This document shows, piece by piece, positions 52,047 through 61,050 of a stretch of DNA of 64,000 nt. This DNA comes from a virus, in the IMG/VR virus record IMGVR_UViG_3300010883_000022, positions 1-64,000 of that record; one strand, written 5' to 3'. Within the stretch, counting starts at the first letter, position 1. Every line of letters starts with the position of its first letter. Under the pieces are notes generated by a model. That model saw only the letters and a list, made by a program, of their open reading frames with translations, had not been told where the DNA came from and ran no database searches. A program made the position numbers and the translations under genes.

Positions 52047-53135
52047 TTACGTAGTTCGAGCAGGCTTTCCTTGCCGCCATCTCATCGCATTAGCCCACTC
52101 ATCCATATTAGGTTGTTCTGCATGAACAGCAAACCTATTAGACGACGACGGAGCATCCGGTACCGAATACTGCATCCCAGATGGTTTATGCAACCAAGTA
52201 GACTCATTGCCTGTACTAGAGTGTAACTCAAATTCATGCGGATTACGACGCATGACATCATAGAACACACCCCCCATACCCTGATCCCACGATGCACCAG
52301 GGCCTCCTTGTGGATTATACCCCGCATTAAAGTTCGGCTGACCGACTGGGCCAGATGTCTGCTCGCCCCACGGGGAATCTACTGCTGCTGTAGGCTGGTT
52401 TTGCGCTGCAGCGCCCCAAGCACGGTTGCGCGAGTCTACGCCCTCTCGGTGCGCGATCGCAGCCTGTATGTTCCTAAACTGTGTAGCGTGATCTCTTTCC
52501 TCTCCCTTGCGCTTCATCCCACGCCCTGCCCAACTCTTAAGCGTAGAACCAACATCACCCTTCCAGAAAGAACCCTCGCTTGGGCGTGTAAGCGCTGTGT
52601 TAGGTAACTCATTAGCCCACTCGCCTACACTCTCATATTCCCCGAAGAAGCCCTCGGCGGGCGTGTTGGCTGTGAACGAGCGCATAGTGGGATTACCGCG
52701 CGGAGTAAAAACCCCGCCCTGGAGGGCCGCCGCCCTCTTAAGCAACCCAGGAAGATCAAGGATGATGTCGCGATCCAGAGCCTGCTTCACTGCTTCAATA
52801 TCTTCTGGTAAAGCAGTTACAGCTTGAACCTCTTCTTCCCCCTCGTCTTGTAACTTAGCAACACGATGGCGCCCATCCCACAGAGTACCCGCTTCATCAA
52901 CGATGACCGGAAACTTTGTGTCAGCATCTGCATAACGCTTCTTTTGAAACCCAGTGTTACGAGAGCGATTAATCTTGGGGAGCGAGATCTTGCGTGCCTC
53001 TCTGTCCTTGAGCCGCTCTATAAGCGCAAGTATGTCATACGACGTATCTCCACGTGTGGTTGTATGCGTGCGTGTATGCCCAGCCTGCTTAAGCAACCCA
53101 GGAAGATCGAGGATGATATCGCGTTCTATACTCAT
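52047..53135 (-). CDS. ParB-like domain protein with duplicated leader
   Basis: 362 residues, starting at an ATG that overlaps the upstream stop (ATGA). ERDIILDLPGLLKQAG at the N-terminus is repeated as DRDIILDLPGLLKRA near residue 120. Between them is a ParB/sulfiredoxin-like segment (FPVIVDEAGTLWDGRHRVAK), whose GRHR resembles the ParB nucleotide-binding motif. The C-terminal 200 residues are Gly/Pro/Asn-rich, with no recognised domain. The repeated leader resembles the one in the glycine-zipper protein at 39.0 kb. The domain could bind DNA or CTP; presence in virions is a guess based on the leader. Confidence 0.72.
   Translation of the reverse strand: MSIERDIILDLPGLLKQAGHTRTHTTTRGDTSYDILALIERLKDREARKISLPKINRSRNTGFQKKRYADADTKFPVIVDEAGTLWDGRHRVAKLQDEGEEEVQAVTALPEDIEAVKQALDRDIILDLPGLLKRAAALQGGVFTPRGNPTMRSFTANTPAEGFFGEYESVGEWANELPNTALTRPSEGSFWKGDVGSTLKSWAGRGMKRKGEERDHATQFRNIQAAIAHREGVDSRNRAWGAAAQNQPTAAVDSPWGEQTSGPVGQPNFNAGYNPQGGPGASWDQGMGGVFYDVMRRNPHEFELHSSTGNESTWLHKPSGMQYSVPDAPSSSNRFAVHAEQPNMDEWANAMRWRQGKPARTT
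52738..53123 (-). repeat. 35-bp direct repeat around ParB-like domain
   Basis: Copies at 52738-52772 and 53089-53123, identical except at about two bases, 351 bp apart (117 codons, in frame). They encode RDIILDLPGLLK. The layout suggests that two genes with the same leader became joined, or that a domain was inserted behind a copied leader. Confidence 0.88.
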
Positions 53136-53257
53136 GCCAGCATCCCAGCCAGGAATTCAATAAACGAAAATATGCCGCCCACAAGGAGCAGCAGCACAAC
53201 CACCGCCGATATTAGTGCAAACAGGTAAAAGAGCGCCTTGTAGTATAACCGTTCCAT
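53132..53257 (-). CDS. 41-residue single-pass membrane peptide
   Basis: ATG at 53257, 5 bases after GGGAGGTG, to a TGA that overlaps the next start (ATGA). The product, starting MERLYYKALFYLFALISAVV, is almost wholly one membrane segment with a basic N-terminus. The strong ribosome site and coupling support it being real. Function unknown. Confidence 0.75.
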   Translation of the reverse strand: MERLYYKALFYLFALISAVVVLLLLVGGIFSFIEFLAGMLA

Positions 53258-53325
53258 GAGCACCTCCCTGTGCATATAGACATTCTACCGCACAGACCAA
53301 ACCGGGCTCAACTGGATAATTTCAA

Positions 53326-54042
53326 CTACCACTCGATCCACCTAATATCTTCCTTTATAGAAAGTGCGCCCGGCTTGCTATACATGGGCCGGTAGTACGT
53401 GCAATCCGGGGCATAATAGTGCGTTACCTGACTATACCTTGTTGCGCCTTCACGAGTTATCTTAGTTCCGCCGTGTAGAAAATTAGAAGCCCAGATAAAC
53501 GCCTGACCTTTGGAGCATGTAAATACCTTTGCTTCAAGATTCTCCCGCGCAATCACGCTTGCCATATAAGCCTCGTACTCTTTACAGGGCTTGCGCGCTT
53601 CTATTGGGGGTGGCACTACACCTACATCACTCATCACATACTCTGGCAACCGGTGGCTGCCTGGATAATAGAACAACGGACCCTGATCTTCTTTAACATC
53701 CTCCAGAGCAACCCAAACGCCACACATGCGGCCAGCAGGAATAGTATTGAAATGAATTGTGTCACTGTGGGCAGGCTGCTCTGTCCCATACTTGAAGTTC
53801 ATTGCCTGCCAAGGCTTCATCGGAAAGTCGTACAGCGCCTCAAGCGTTTTAAGAATCCGCGGAGCCAATACAATTTGCTTCACACAGTTGTAAATATGCA
53901 CCAAATCATACATTCGCTTTGATTTAGAAGAAAAAGCAGAAGAAGTTACCTCGCGCGCCTCATCTAGCCAGTGCTCATCAATTTGCGGATCAAATACAAG
54001 ATACCCATCACGGTCAAACCGTTGTTTTTCCGTCAACTCCAT
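53326..54042 (-). CDS. PhyH-type Fe(II)/2-oxoglutarate dioxygenase
   Basis: 238 residues. The iron triad is visible: His92 and Asp94 in PAHSDTIHF and His190 in ASNFLHGGTKI, with Arg202 as a possible 2-oxoglutarate ligand. The N-terminus RFDRDGYLVFDPQIDEHWLD is typical of the phytanoyl-CoA dioxygenase family. These enzymes hydroxylate small molecules. Its place next to glycosyltransferase genes could mean modification of a sugar or lipid, but the substrate cannot be told. Confidence 0.9.
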   Translation of the reverse strand: MELTEKQRFDRDGYLVFDPQIDEHWLDEAREVTSSAFSSKSKRMYDLVHIYNCVKQIVLAPRILKTLEALYDFPMKPWQAMNFKYGTEQPAHSDTIHFNTIPAGRMCGVWVALEDVKEDQGPLFYYPGSHRLPEYVMSDVGVVPPPIEARKPCKEYEAYMASVIARENLEAKVFTCSKGQAFIWASNFLHGGTKITREGATRYSQVTHYYAPDCTYYRPMYSKPGALSIKEDIRWIEW

Positions 54043-54514
54043 TACTTGCCACTCCTTGTGCGCCTGAAAGCTTCACAAACGCGTCTTCTATGTCCGAACA
54101 ACTGGAATACCACTCATTTCGAATATGGTACTGCTTAAATTTGCTATGTAACGCACGTTCCAGCGAGCGGCTGCCCACCACAAAGTACAATAAGCGCAAA
54201 GGATGCGCATTTGCCGTCGATAAAGTGCGCAAACGGCGTTTTGGATTTGATGATAAGCCAATTTTAACCTCATCGGCCTGGTTGGCCATGAGATACACAT
54301 ATGTCTTAACTGTGCGCCGAGGAAGCGGCCGCCTTCGCAACAAACCAGCCACCGCCTCATACATTTCACGGTGATGCCGCGACTCTTGCACCTGAAAAAG
54401 AGCCACAAGCGCATCGTACTCCGCTAAAAGCGCCACATCTTCCTTCTTTATAAGCTCCGCGAACCTTCCACGAAGCTTATCCGCACGTACAGCGTAATTC
54501 CGTTCACGTTCCAT
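54014..54514 (-). CDS. T5orf172/GIY-YIG-like domain protein
   Basis: 166 residues. The N-terminal 70 are helical and charged. Residues about 70-140 match the T5orf172 (MUG113) type of GIY-YIG fold: YVYLMANQADEVKIGLSSNP, then RRLRTLSTANAHPLRLLYFV, RALHSKFKQYHIRNEWY. Such proteins are common in phages and are thought to act on DNA, but their role is not well known. Overlaps the dioxygenase gene by 29 bases. Confidence 0.82.
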   Translation of the reverse strand: MERERNYAVRADKLRGRFAELIKKEDVALLAEYDALVALFQVQESRHHREMYEAVAGLLRRRPLPRRTVKTYVYLMANQADEVKIGLSSNPKRRLRTLSTANAHPLRLLYFVVGSRSLERALHSKFKQYHIRNEWYSSCSDIEDAFVKLSGAQGVASNGVDGKTTV

Positions 54515-54540
54515 AGTCTTCCCTGACTAGTACAACTGCG

Positions 54541-55485
54541 TTACCGCTTAAGCTTATACAATTCTACATCCATTAATCGTGAATAGGGCTGATTTTTACT
54601 CTTTAAACGACACTTCAACTCCGGAACGAACGCAAGCATATGGGTATCTTCTTCATCGTTGAGATTATTATCCCTAAAATGCCGCTCAAACCAATCATCG
54701 TCGTCATGCACACCGGAAGAAAGCCTGCCTCGTGCTCTGATCTTATGCCGAAACTCCTCTTCGGACCGCGTTGCGTAGTGATTAACGCGAAAAACGTCCC
54801 AAGAGGCCCGGGGAGTACCTGCATACGTGAGAAACGGCGCCGTCTGCGTCTCCGGAGTAAGGCAAATACCATGCGCATCCACAAAAGGATACTCCGCGCC
54901 AACGTCATCACACCCAGCCCGCCACATATGCGGATCTAATGACTTCACAACACAAAGTGGATTAATAATGGGCTTCACATGCCTATTTTTCGTGTTATCA
55001 ATTTTGCCTCGCCTCGTATAGTTCTCAATGACAAGCCCCGCGGGAGGGGTCACATGCCCATTCGTACCAAACATAGCCCAGTTGAGCACAACACCGGCAA
55101 TCTCTCCCTGCTGCGCCAGAAAGTCGCTCAGTGTCACATCTGACATTTGCGCCAAGAACTCATCTGAATCAATAACAACAATCCAGTTTGCCACACCACG
55201 TAATCGTTTTAGTGCGTGGTCATATGCTGTTACCTGTGGATACGGCCCGCCCCCGCCTGGAGCGTATCTTCTACGTGGAAAATTCCACTCCACCAGCGTA
55301 ACCTGTTTGTTCTTAATATACGGGGCCAGCACCTCCTTGTAATTATCTTGGCTCATGTGGCTATACAAGAAGAAATGCTCAATGCCGAGCATTAGATGGT
55401 ACTCAAGCCACTCGTCAAGGATGTGCGCTTCATCCCTAAATATCATGCAAGCAGCGATATCAAAAGTCGTCGTATTTTTCGTCAT
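54541..55485 (-). CDS. GT92/GT2-like glycosyltransferase
   Basis: 314 residues. ACMIFRDEAHILDEWLEYHL, then GIEHFFLYSHMSQDNYKEVL, is the hallmark N-terminus of GT92-type (DUF23-like) transferases. VIDSDEFLA is the metal-binding DxD. The C-terminal part HYATRSEEEFRHKIRARGRL fits the acceptor region. Overlaps the upstream zinc-ribbon gene by 26 bases. Sugar unknown. Confidence 0.87.
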   Translation of the reverse strand: MTKNTTTFDIAACMIFRDEAHILDEWLEYHLMLGIEHFFLYSHMSQDNYKEVLAPYIKNKQVTLVEWNFPRRRYAPGGGGPYPQVTAYDHALKRLRGVANWIVVIDSDEFLAQMSDVTLSDFLAQQGEIAGVVLNWAMFGTNGHVTPPAGLVIENYTRRGKIDNTKNRHVKPIINPLCVVKSLDPHMWRAGCDDVGAEYPFVDAHGICLTPETQTAPFLTYAGTPRASWDVFRVNHYATRSEEEFRHKIRARGRLSSGVHDDDDWFERHFRDNNLNDEEDTHMLAFVPELKCRLKSKNQPYSRLMDVELYKLKR

Positions 55486-55753
55486 CCGGCCCTTCCATCT
55501 CGTCCATTCCCTTTGGCAACTTCACGTCATACTCTACACCACACTTGGGACATTGTACGTTACCAGGCACCACCATGAAGAACGTATTGTCGCTATCATG
55601 TGCGCCCATCTCCGGCGGAACTTCGCCCTCGTTCTCCTCTAGAAAATCATCGAACGGCAACGGAGGCTGCGGAAATGCACCAAAGAACGATCGACGGCAC
55701 CTGGGACAGTGCCAAGAGAACGCCCATTCGAGTTGTACAGTGGGACCAGCCAT
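55460..55753 (-). CDS. Zinc-ribbon protein
   Basis: 97 residues. Two Cys pairs, CPRC (near 16-19) and CPKC (near 68-71), form a plausible zinc ribbon with a long acidic insert (DDFLEENEGEVPPEMGAHD). The start overlaps the upstream stop as TAATG. Could bind nucleic acid or protein. Unrecognised beyond the ribbon. Confidence 0.7.
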   Translation of the reverse strand: MAGPTVQLEWAFSWHCPRCRRSFFGAFPQPPLPFDDFLEENEGEVPPEMGAHDSDNTFFMVVPGNVQCPKCGVEYDVKLPKGMDEMEGPDDEKYDDF

Positions 55754-57708
55754 TAAGCGTCCTTTTTCTCTACCGGTAGTTCATCAACAACTTCTAATGA
55801 TAAGGACTCAAGTACCATTTCACACGGGCCTACGTGAGGATCAAAACGTAATGCAGTTAGGGGATCGTCGGTGAAGAAGTGCGCCACATGCCGAGAAGAC
55901 ACCGAGTTTCCCTCTATCTCTAAACGGCAAGATTCGGGGGGCTTCTTTCCACCTAGACCTGCCGTCGTCTCCCAATAAAAATACGCCATAACGTCTGCAG
56001 CAGACTTACAAACAATTACTACCCGTTTCCACCCTGCCGGGGCGGACACAGAAACACTCATTTGCGGATCCGCTCCCGCGCCAACGATTTTTACACCGTT
56101 AGGAAGATTGCTAAGACGTATGCCAAGCAAGCTCTTCCAAGAATCCCAGTCTTCTTCAGTTTTCCAATCCTTTACAACGGAATAAAATGGCGCACCTATA
56201 TGCCAACACTCCATATCCCAATCCACCTTAACTATCTGCCTAAAAACATACGGGCCCCGTTCTTTCGCTAATTCTATGAGGTGATCGAAAAACGCTCTCT
56301 CGTAATCCTGGTTGCCAGCGGCTAGATCCAACTCCCAGCCGGGCCGAATTACGCGCAGTGTCGCCTCGTCAGGTACGTCAACAAATACAGATTGCTTCAA
56401 GCACTCCCGCCGCACGACAACACAACCAAAACCACCAGTTGCTGGGACCTCTACCACGCCGATCCCGGCACGATCCCGCCCCTTTCCTCGATTGCTACGA
56501 TCGTGGACCACGTTAAAAAAATTGGCCGCGCGTTGATATCTAGATCTATGCGGCGCACTGACTAGTGCGACATGCGGACCCATGGATCGCAATAATTGTT
56601 CACAGACCTCTGGTACCGGCGGACGAATGTCATCCTCAAGGATCCAACAGTATGGCGTTACTAATATGCTAGATAAATAACAGTACATTTGCCGCATAGC
56701 TGCACGAACTTGCGCCTGCGTCTGTACACGGTCGTGGTCCGCTAAATTCGGCGGGCCCACCACATAACGAAGTAGTCGAACATCAGCGTAATCACAATCG
56801 GACACCCACGTGCGCACCGTTTCATGAAACGCGTCCGATTGACTTGTATCCATTAATACCAATTGGATTTGATCATGCGGCCAGGTTTGCTTCTCCAAAA
56901 ACTCCGCTAAAGACGGCCACTGTTCACTGCGCCCAGAAAGCGGAATAAACAATGTAATAGTTTCTGCAACCAAGTTGGCCAAATCAAAATAATGTTGCTC
57001 GTGATACGTTTGCGCTGCCAAGTTACCAGCACCCTCCCTCCAACACTTATTCGACGGGGGAACGTGCTTTTGTAGGCGGAGGCGCTTGGCAGATCCTTCA
57101 TGCTCTCGGTACTGATAAAGAGCGGGTTGTTTTACAGCCTGCCAGTAATAACGCAAAACCCGCCGCCACATATACCAATCATCGTGAGAGTTAAGCTCAA
57201 TCCGCACATTCCAAGCATCTGCATCCATTAACGCCGCACGCAATACGAGAGAGGCCGCGTGGATGTAGTTTACCCTCTGCAATAATTCACGATCGAACTG
57301 CTCGGGATACTTCTTATAAGCATCCGAAGCTCCAAAAGATTGCATGTCTGAGTAAACAACAGCAACATGCGGATCATTAAAGCAGGGCAACCCTGCAGAT
57401 AAGTAATCTACAGGGAGGCGGTCGTCTGCGTCTAAAAAACACAACACCGCCTGTTCAGTAATCTCTGCGCCAATGCGCCGGTTTTCTTGCACGTTGCCCG
57501 TCGCAACTCGGTGGTACCTAACCCCACGATCGGCGAATACCTTTGCTACTTCCGGCGTATCGTCTGTGCTCGCGTCATCGATTACGACTATCTCCTTCGC
57601 CGGCCGTGTTTGCATCAAAACACTAGTGATAGCTTCCGCCAGATACCTACCGTAATTGTGGCAGATAATCACAACCGATACGTCAAGCACGTCACTACGA
57701 ACACTCAT
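55753..57708 (-). CDS. Tandem glycosyltransferase with C-terminal beta domain
   Basis: 651 residues, coupled to the upstream gene by TAATG. Residues about 9-220 are a GT2 domain: VSVVIICHNYGRYLAEAITS, VVIDDASTDDTPE and FLDADDRLP. Residues about 245-500 are a second GT-A-like domain (ITLFIPLSGRSEQWPSLAEF, WILEDDIRPP). Residues about 540-651 look like a beta-sandwich (VSVSAPAGWKRVVIVCKSAA, MVLESLSLEVVDEL). Two active domains in one chain suggest sequential sugar additions. Acceptor unknown. Confidence 0.88.
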   Translation of the reverse strand: MSVRSDVLDVSVVIICHNYGRYLAEAITSVLMQTRPAKEIVVIDDASTDDTPEVAKVFADRGVRYHRVATGNVQENRRIGAEITEQAVLCFLDADDRLPVDYLSAGLPCFNDPHVAVVYSDMQSFGASDAYKKYPEQFDRELLQRVNYIHAASLVLRAALMDADAWNVRIELNSHDDWYMWRRVLRYYWQAVKQPALYQYREHEGSAKRLRLQKHVPPSNKCWREGAGNLAAQTYHEQHYFDLANLVAETITLFIPLSGRSEQWPSLAEFLEKQTWPHDQIQLVLMDTSQSDAFHETVRTWVSDCDYADVRLLRYVVGPPNLADHDRVQTQAQVRAAMRQMYCYLSSILVTPYCWILEDDIRPPVPEVCEQLLRSMGPHVALVSAPHRSRYQRAANFFNVVHDRSNRGKGRDRAGIGVVEVPATGGFGCVVVRRECLKQSVFVDVPDEATLRVIRPGWELDLAAGNQDYERAFFDHLIELAKERGPYVFRQIVKVDWDMECWHIGAPFYSVVKDWKTEEDWDSWKSLLGIRLSNLPNGVKIVGAGADPQMSVSVSAPAGWKRVVIVCKSAADVMAYFYWETTAGLGGKKPPESCRLEIEGNSVSSRHVAHFFTDDPLTALRFDPHVGPCEMVLESLSLEVVDELPVEKKDA

Positions 57709-60233
57709 TATGCGTCTCGCCGGGTTAAAATTGTCAGGGCAGGAGCACGCACAGTTTTGTGAATACTAAACTGAGGATACTTAGCAGCGATTGCAGTATG
57801 CACAGTACGATTATCCTCTATGACGTATACAAAGTTATCAGCTAAATGCTCGTAAAAACTATGTAATGTCATAAGAGCTGTTTCATCGGAATGGTACCCG
57901 TCGTCAGCCACGTACTTAACCTTGCGCCCCCTAAGAATCTTTTTCAAGTACGAAGAGTTATCAACAAACTGATCGTACTCAGTTAGTTCAAGGTTATTAT
58001 TCTGAAAAGCACCCTGCGCCTTTAGTGCGGGCAAGTTCTCTTCCGCGTAAGAAATATCAATATCAAGACCATAAACCGGATTAGCAGGAAACAGGTCCGC
58101 TAATGCTGCAAGCCCTGTCCCCTTCAGAATACCGACCTCAACAACAACATCGGTATCATCTTTTTCCAATATGCTGGGTAAGTGCGCTGCATACTCATAT
58201 GCGTACTTACCCAGGAGCATACGCTCTCCACCCCAGTTCTCCACTGACACAGGCGGAGACGGCTCACTCGGGCTGAATTTGCGCCTTTTCACCTGGCGAC
58301 CGTATAAAGGATGTGCGCCGCTTTCGGGGGCAGTCTCGGCACTAAACTCGTACATATAACACTGCTCTAACGTTATCAGCTTACAGGCAAGCTCCCACCG
58401 TGAAGACCCCTCCGTCGCACCGCAGTACTCAAAGTATTCTTCAAAAGCGATCTTCGGGCGCTGTGCTACAACAATATCTTGACCAGTAAACGGGGGTACA
58501 CACGCCGATTTACCGTCCACTTGTTCCATCAGAGATGCATGGCGACTCACACGATCCGGATCTACGCCGCTCCAACTACCAAAAAATAAATGAATTACAT
58601 CTAGTTCTGTGTCCTTGTATAGCTTGCAATGCGCCGCAGCTGCATAGCCCAGGCAAGCTTCCGGGTCGGGGCGGCCGGCGTTATCCGGTCGCGATCGATG
58701 GTACCCGGCCCAAGTGTGTGGATACTCTGGCATACGAACAAACTGAAATGCTGATACATCTTCTTCCATCCGTTTCTGCACCCCATCATCTAACAGAAAA
58801 CAAGAAGCTAACACACACCCGCCGGGACGAAGCACGCGCCTGATTTCTTGTAAATAATTCGCTACATCTGCCGGAAACATGTGCGTAAAAACAGAAGCAA
58901 GAAAAATAACATCAAAAGACTTATCATCAAATGGAAACGCGTACTTCGATGGGCTATCTCCACACCCGTCCCGCCTATACGCAGCATTCGTGACGTCTGC
59001 ATGAAAGAACCGCAGGTTAGGCCGCCGTGAAGTTATATTATGCGAGTGCCAATCAACCATATCTTCATTTACTTCTACTCCACAATATGACCCTGCAGGG
59101 CTTATATAATCCCACAAGACACGAGCTGTACGGCCAGCACCAAACCCAAGTTCTAATACATCAGAAGAAGGCGTTAATCCCGCATATTTTTTTAGGTACC
59201 CGCACCACTCTTCCGAAACACCGTATCGCTGCTGGATATCCTTATGAAACAACAAGCCTCGATCGCTCGTAGGCCACAAGTCCATTGGGATATCGCGAGC
59301 GCCTGGGCTGTACTCTTCGTACAAATTCACATAATGCCGTGCGATATCCCGCGTCATATCCACAGCAGGAGATTCCGCTGCATGCTGCCCGTAACCACTA
59401 CCGCCTGCCTGCCACAAACGCTGCACAAATCCCGGCAAATCAGGGCTCTCAATACCCCACTCTAAATACTCAATCAAATGCGCGGGCCTGGCTCCGTGAT
59501 AATGCACTATGGGAGCTGCCTCAAACACGCCCATCCACGGACGCCAGTTAAATGTTCGGCGTAAAAACTTGATCCGCTTATCAAAGTGCTGGTTAATAAC
59601 CCCCTCGTTCCACCCGCTCCCAATACTCCCCCACTCAAACCGCTTTGACGTAGCTACAAGTGCATCAAACTCCCGTATCCACGCTTGTACATTAATCAGC
59701 AAAACTCCAGCATTAATGTAGCGCCGTGACTGCGGCTTGGGACCGACTGGCCAACAAGATGCCTTCCCATAGCTAACACCTGCAATAAACTCGGGCCGCT
59801 CGACTTGAAGCAAAGGCACTGGATCCCGCTGAAAGATGACGTCCGTATCGGTGTAGAGGATGTAGTCCTCTTCCGGAAACAGCCCGGGTACGTCAAAGCG
59901 CATAAAGGTCCCGCAAAGCGATTGCGCAACGAACTGCAGTGGCAATCCCCGGGGGTTCTTCGGGGTAGGTGCACCAGGATCCGGCCAGAACGTCGGATCA
60001 TCTGCGAGAGAGAACCTTTGCTGGATGCAGCGAACATCATGCGCTGCTAAGAAATCCAGGAATTCCGGTGCGTCCCCGTCATACATCACTGCGATGTCCA
60101 AGGACGTATTTGCGCGTGCCGACTGAATAGCCGCCATCGCCATCTCTACGGTCGGTGTGATGATCTTTTGCGGATTGTAGCACACGCCCCTAAATGGACG
60201 AGTGCCGTCTGCACAGCACATTACCCATAACAT
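57708..60233 (-). CDS. Three-domain glycosyltransferase-methyltransferase fusion
   Basis: 841 residues. About 1-260 are GT8-like: ILYTDTDVIFQRDPVPLL supplies the DxD, and RRYINAGVLLINVQAWIREF is typical. About 350-560 are a SAM methyltransferase (VLELGFGAGRTARVLWDY; FTHMFPADVANYLQEIRRVL; RPGGCVLASCF). About 660-841 are a second SAM methyltransferase-like domain of macrocin/cephalosporin-hydroxylase style (VVEVGILKGTGLAALADLF; GLDIDISYAEENL; DDGYHSDETA). The combination suggests a sugar is transferred and then methylated. Translation is coupled to the tandem glycosyltransferase. Confidence 0.88.
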   Translation of the reverse strand: MLWVMCCADGTRPFRGVCYNPQKIITPTVEMAMAAIQSARANTSLDIAVMYDGDAPEFLDFLAAHDVRCIQQRFSLADDPTFWPDPGAPTPKNPRGLPLQFVAQSLCGTFMRFDVPGLFPEEDYILYTDTDVIFQRDPVPLLQVERPEFIAGVSYGKASCWPVGPKPQSRRYINAGVLLINVQAWIREFDALVATSKRFEWGSIGSGWNEGVINQHFDKRIKFLRRTFNWRPWMGVFEAAPIVHYHGARPAHLIEYLEWGIESPDLPGFVQRLWQAGGSGYGQHAAESPAVDMTRDIARHYVNLYEEYSPGARDIPMDLWPTSDRGLLFHKDIQQRYGVSEEWCGYLKKYAGLTPSSDVLELGFGAGRTARVLWDYISPAGSYCGVEVNEDMVDWHSHNITSRRPNLRFFHADVTNAAYRRDGCGDSPSKYAFPFDDKSFDVIFLASVFTHMFPADVANYLQEIRRVLRPGGCVLASCFLLDDGVQKRMEEDVSAFQFVRMPEYPHTWAGYHRSRPDNAGRPDPEACLGYAAAAHCKLYKDTELDVIHLFFGSWSGVDPDRVSRHASLMEQVDGKSACVPPFTGQDIVVAQRPKIAFEEYFEYCGATEGSSRWELACKLITLEQCYMYEFSAETAPESGAHPLYGRQVKRRKFSPSEPSPPVSVENWGGERMLLGKYAYEYAAHLPSILEKDDTDVVVEVGILKGTGLAALADLFPANPVYGLDIDISYAEENLPALKAQGAFQNNNLELTEYDQFVDNSSYLKKILRGRKVKYVADDGYHSDETALMTLHSFYEHLADNFVYVIEDNRTVHTAIAAKYPQFSIHKTVRAPALTILTRRDA

Positions 60234-60237
60234 AATC

Positions 60238-60651
60238 CTAGGGCCACTCCACGATTCCTAACGTTGACAACCACGGCAACATGGCCGTCCAGTACAAGAG
60301 TGTACTAGTAATCAGAAAGTAGTGCCAATAACGCCTCTTCCAGTTCAAGAAATACAGAAACAAAAGCGGGTAAATACACAGCCTACTTATCCAAAGAGAC
60401 ATGTAGATACCAAAGTACTTAATACAAAGGCTCATAGGCAGGAACGTTTCGCGCTGCCAATCATTTCCAATGTATTGCCTCGTAAGCTGCATATCGAGAG
60501 CGTGTATCACTACAAGTAGAAACACAAATAATAGCGAAATAGTTTTTGATGGTCGGAAATTGTCATCCATGACAGAACCCGCGGTTGGAATAGGTCTAGC
60601 ACACTCCCGATCTGGCGCGTCGTAATAACGCACCATCTCTTTCGTAACCAT
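60238..60651 (-). CDS. DUF5658-like membrane protein
   Basis: 137 residues from an ATG preceded by AAGGAGG. Three to four membrane segments (LLFVFLLVVIHALDMQLT, WISRLCIYPLLFLYFLNW, YFLITSTLLYWTAMLPWL). The HALDMQLTRQYIG motif resembles the start of DUF5658-type proteins, as in the next upstream gene. The two may be distant copies. Function unknown. Confidence 0.65.
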   Translation of the reverse strand: MVTKEMVRYYDAPDRECARPIPTAGSVMDDNFRPSKTISLLFVFLLVVIHALDMQLTRQYIGNDWQRETFLPMSLCIKYFGIYMSLWISRLCIYPLLFLYFLNWKRRYWHYFLITSTLLYWTAMLPWLSTLGIVEWP

Positions 60652-60674
60652 TCACAGCGTCCTCCTTGACCCTG

Positions 60675-61016
60675 CTAGTGAACAAAAAGAAAAGGAATAT
60701 AACTACAAAGAACGACTATCTGCACAATGATCAATGCCCATATTACGATGCCCAAGTTCTTGTAACGGCGCGCTCGAATCGCCGCGCAAATAAGCAGCGT
60801 GAGCGCGGTTCCAAATGTCTTGAAACCTACAAGAAGAGCAACACCGCCCCCATCCAGGTTAATGAGGTACTTGGCCATTGGATTCAACTCTACAGGACCT
60901 AGAGCGAATCCGGCACGCGCAGACATGTAGCTATCAAACGAGGAAATACCTGCAACGAGCACCATTGCAAGCCAAAAGGGGAACGCTTTCTGGAATAACT
61001 TAGACATTACTGGCAT
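60675..61016 (-). CDS. DUF5658-like membrane protein
   Basis: 113 residues from an ATG with GGGG upstream; an internal ATG three codons later is also possible. Three membrane segments (FWLAMVLVAGISSFDSYMS, GGVALLVGFKTFGTALTLL, IVIWALIIVQIVVLCSYIPF). The pattern SSFDSYMSA, then VELNPMAKYLI, is characteristic of DUF5658. Role unknown; small membrane proteins of this kind occur in many phages and bacteria. Confidence 0.7.
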   Translation of the reverse strand: MPVMSKLFQKAFPFWLAMVLVAGISSFDSYMSARAGFALGPVELNPMAKYLINLDGGGVALLVGFKTFGTALTLLICAAIRARRYKNLGIVIWALIIVQIVVLCSYIPFLFVH

Positions 61017-61050
61017 CCTTGCCCCGAGGCAGCGTCCTTGCCGCCTACGA

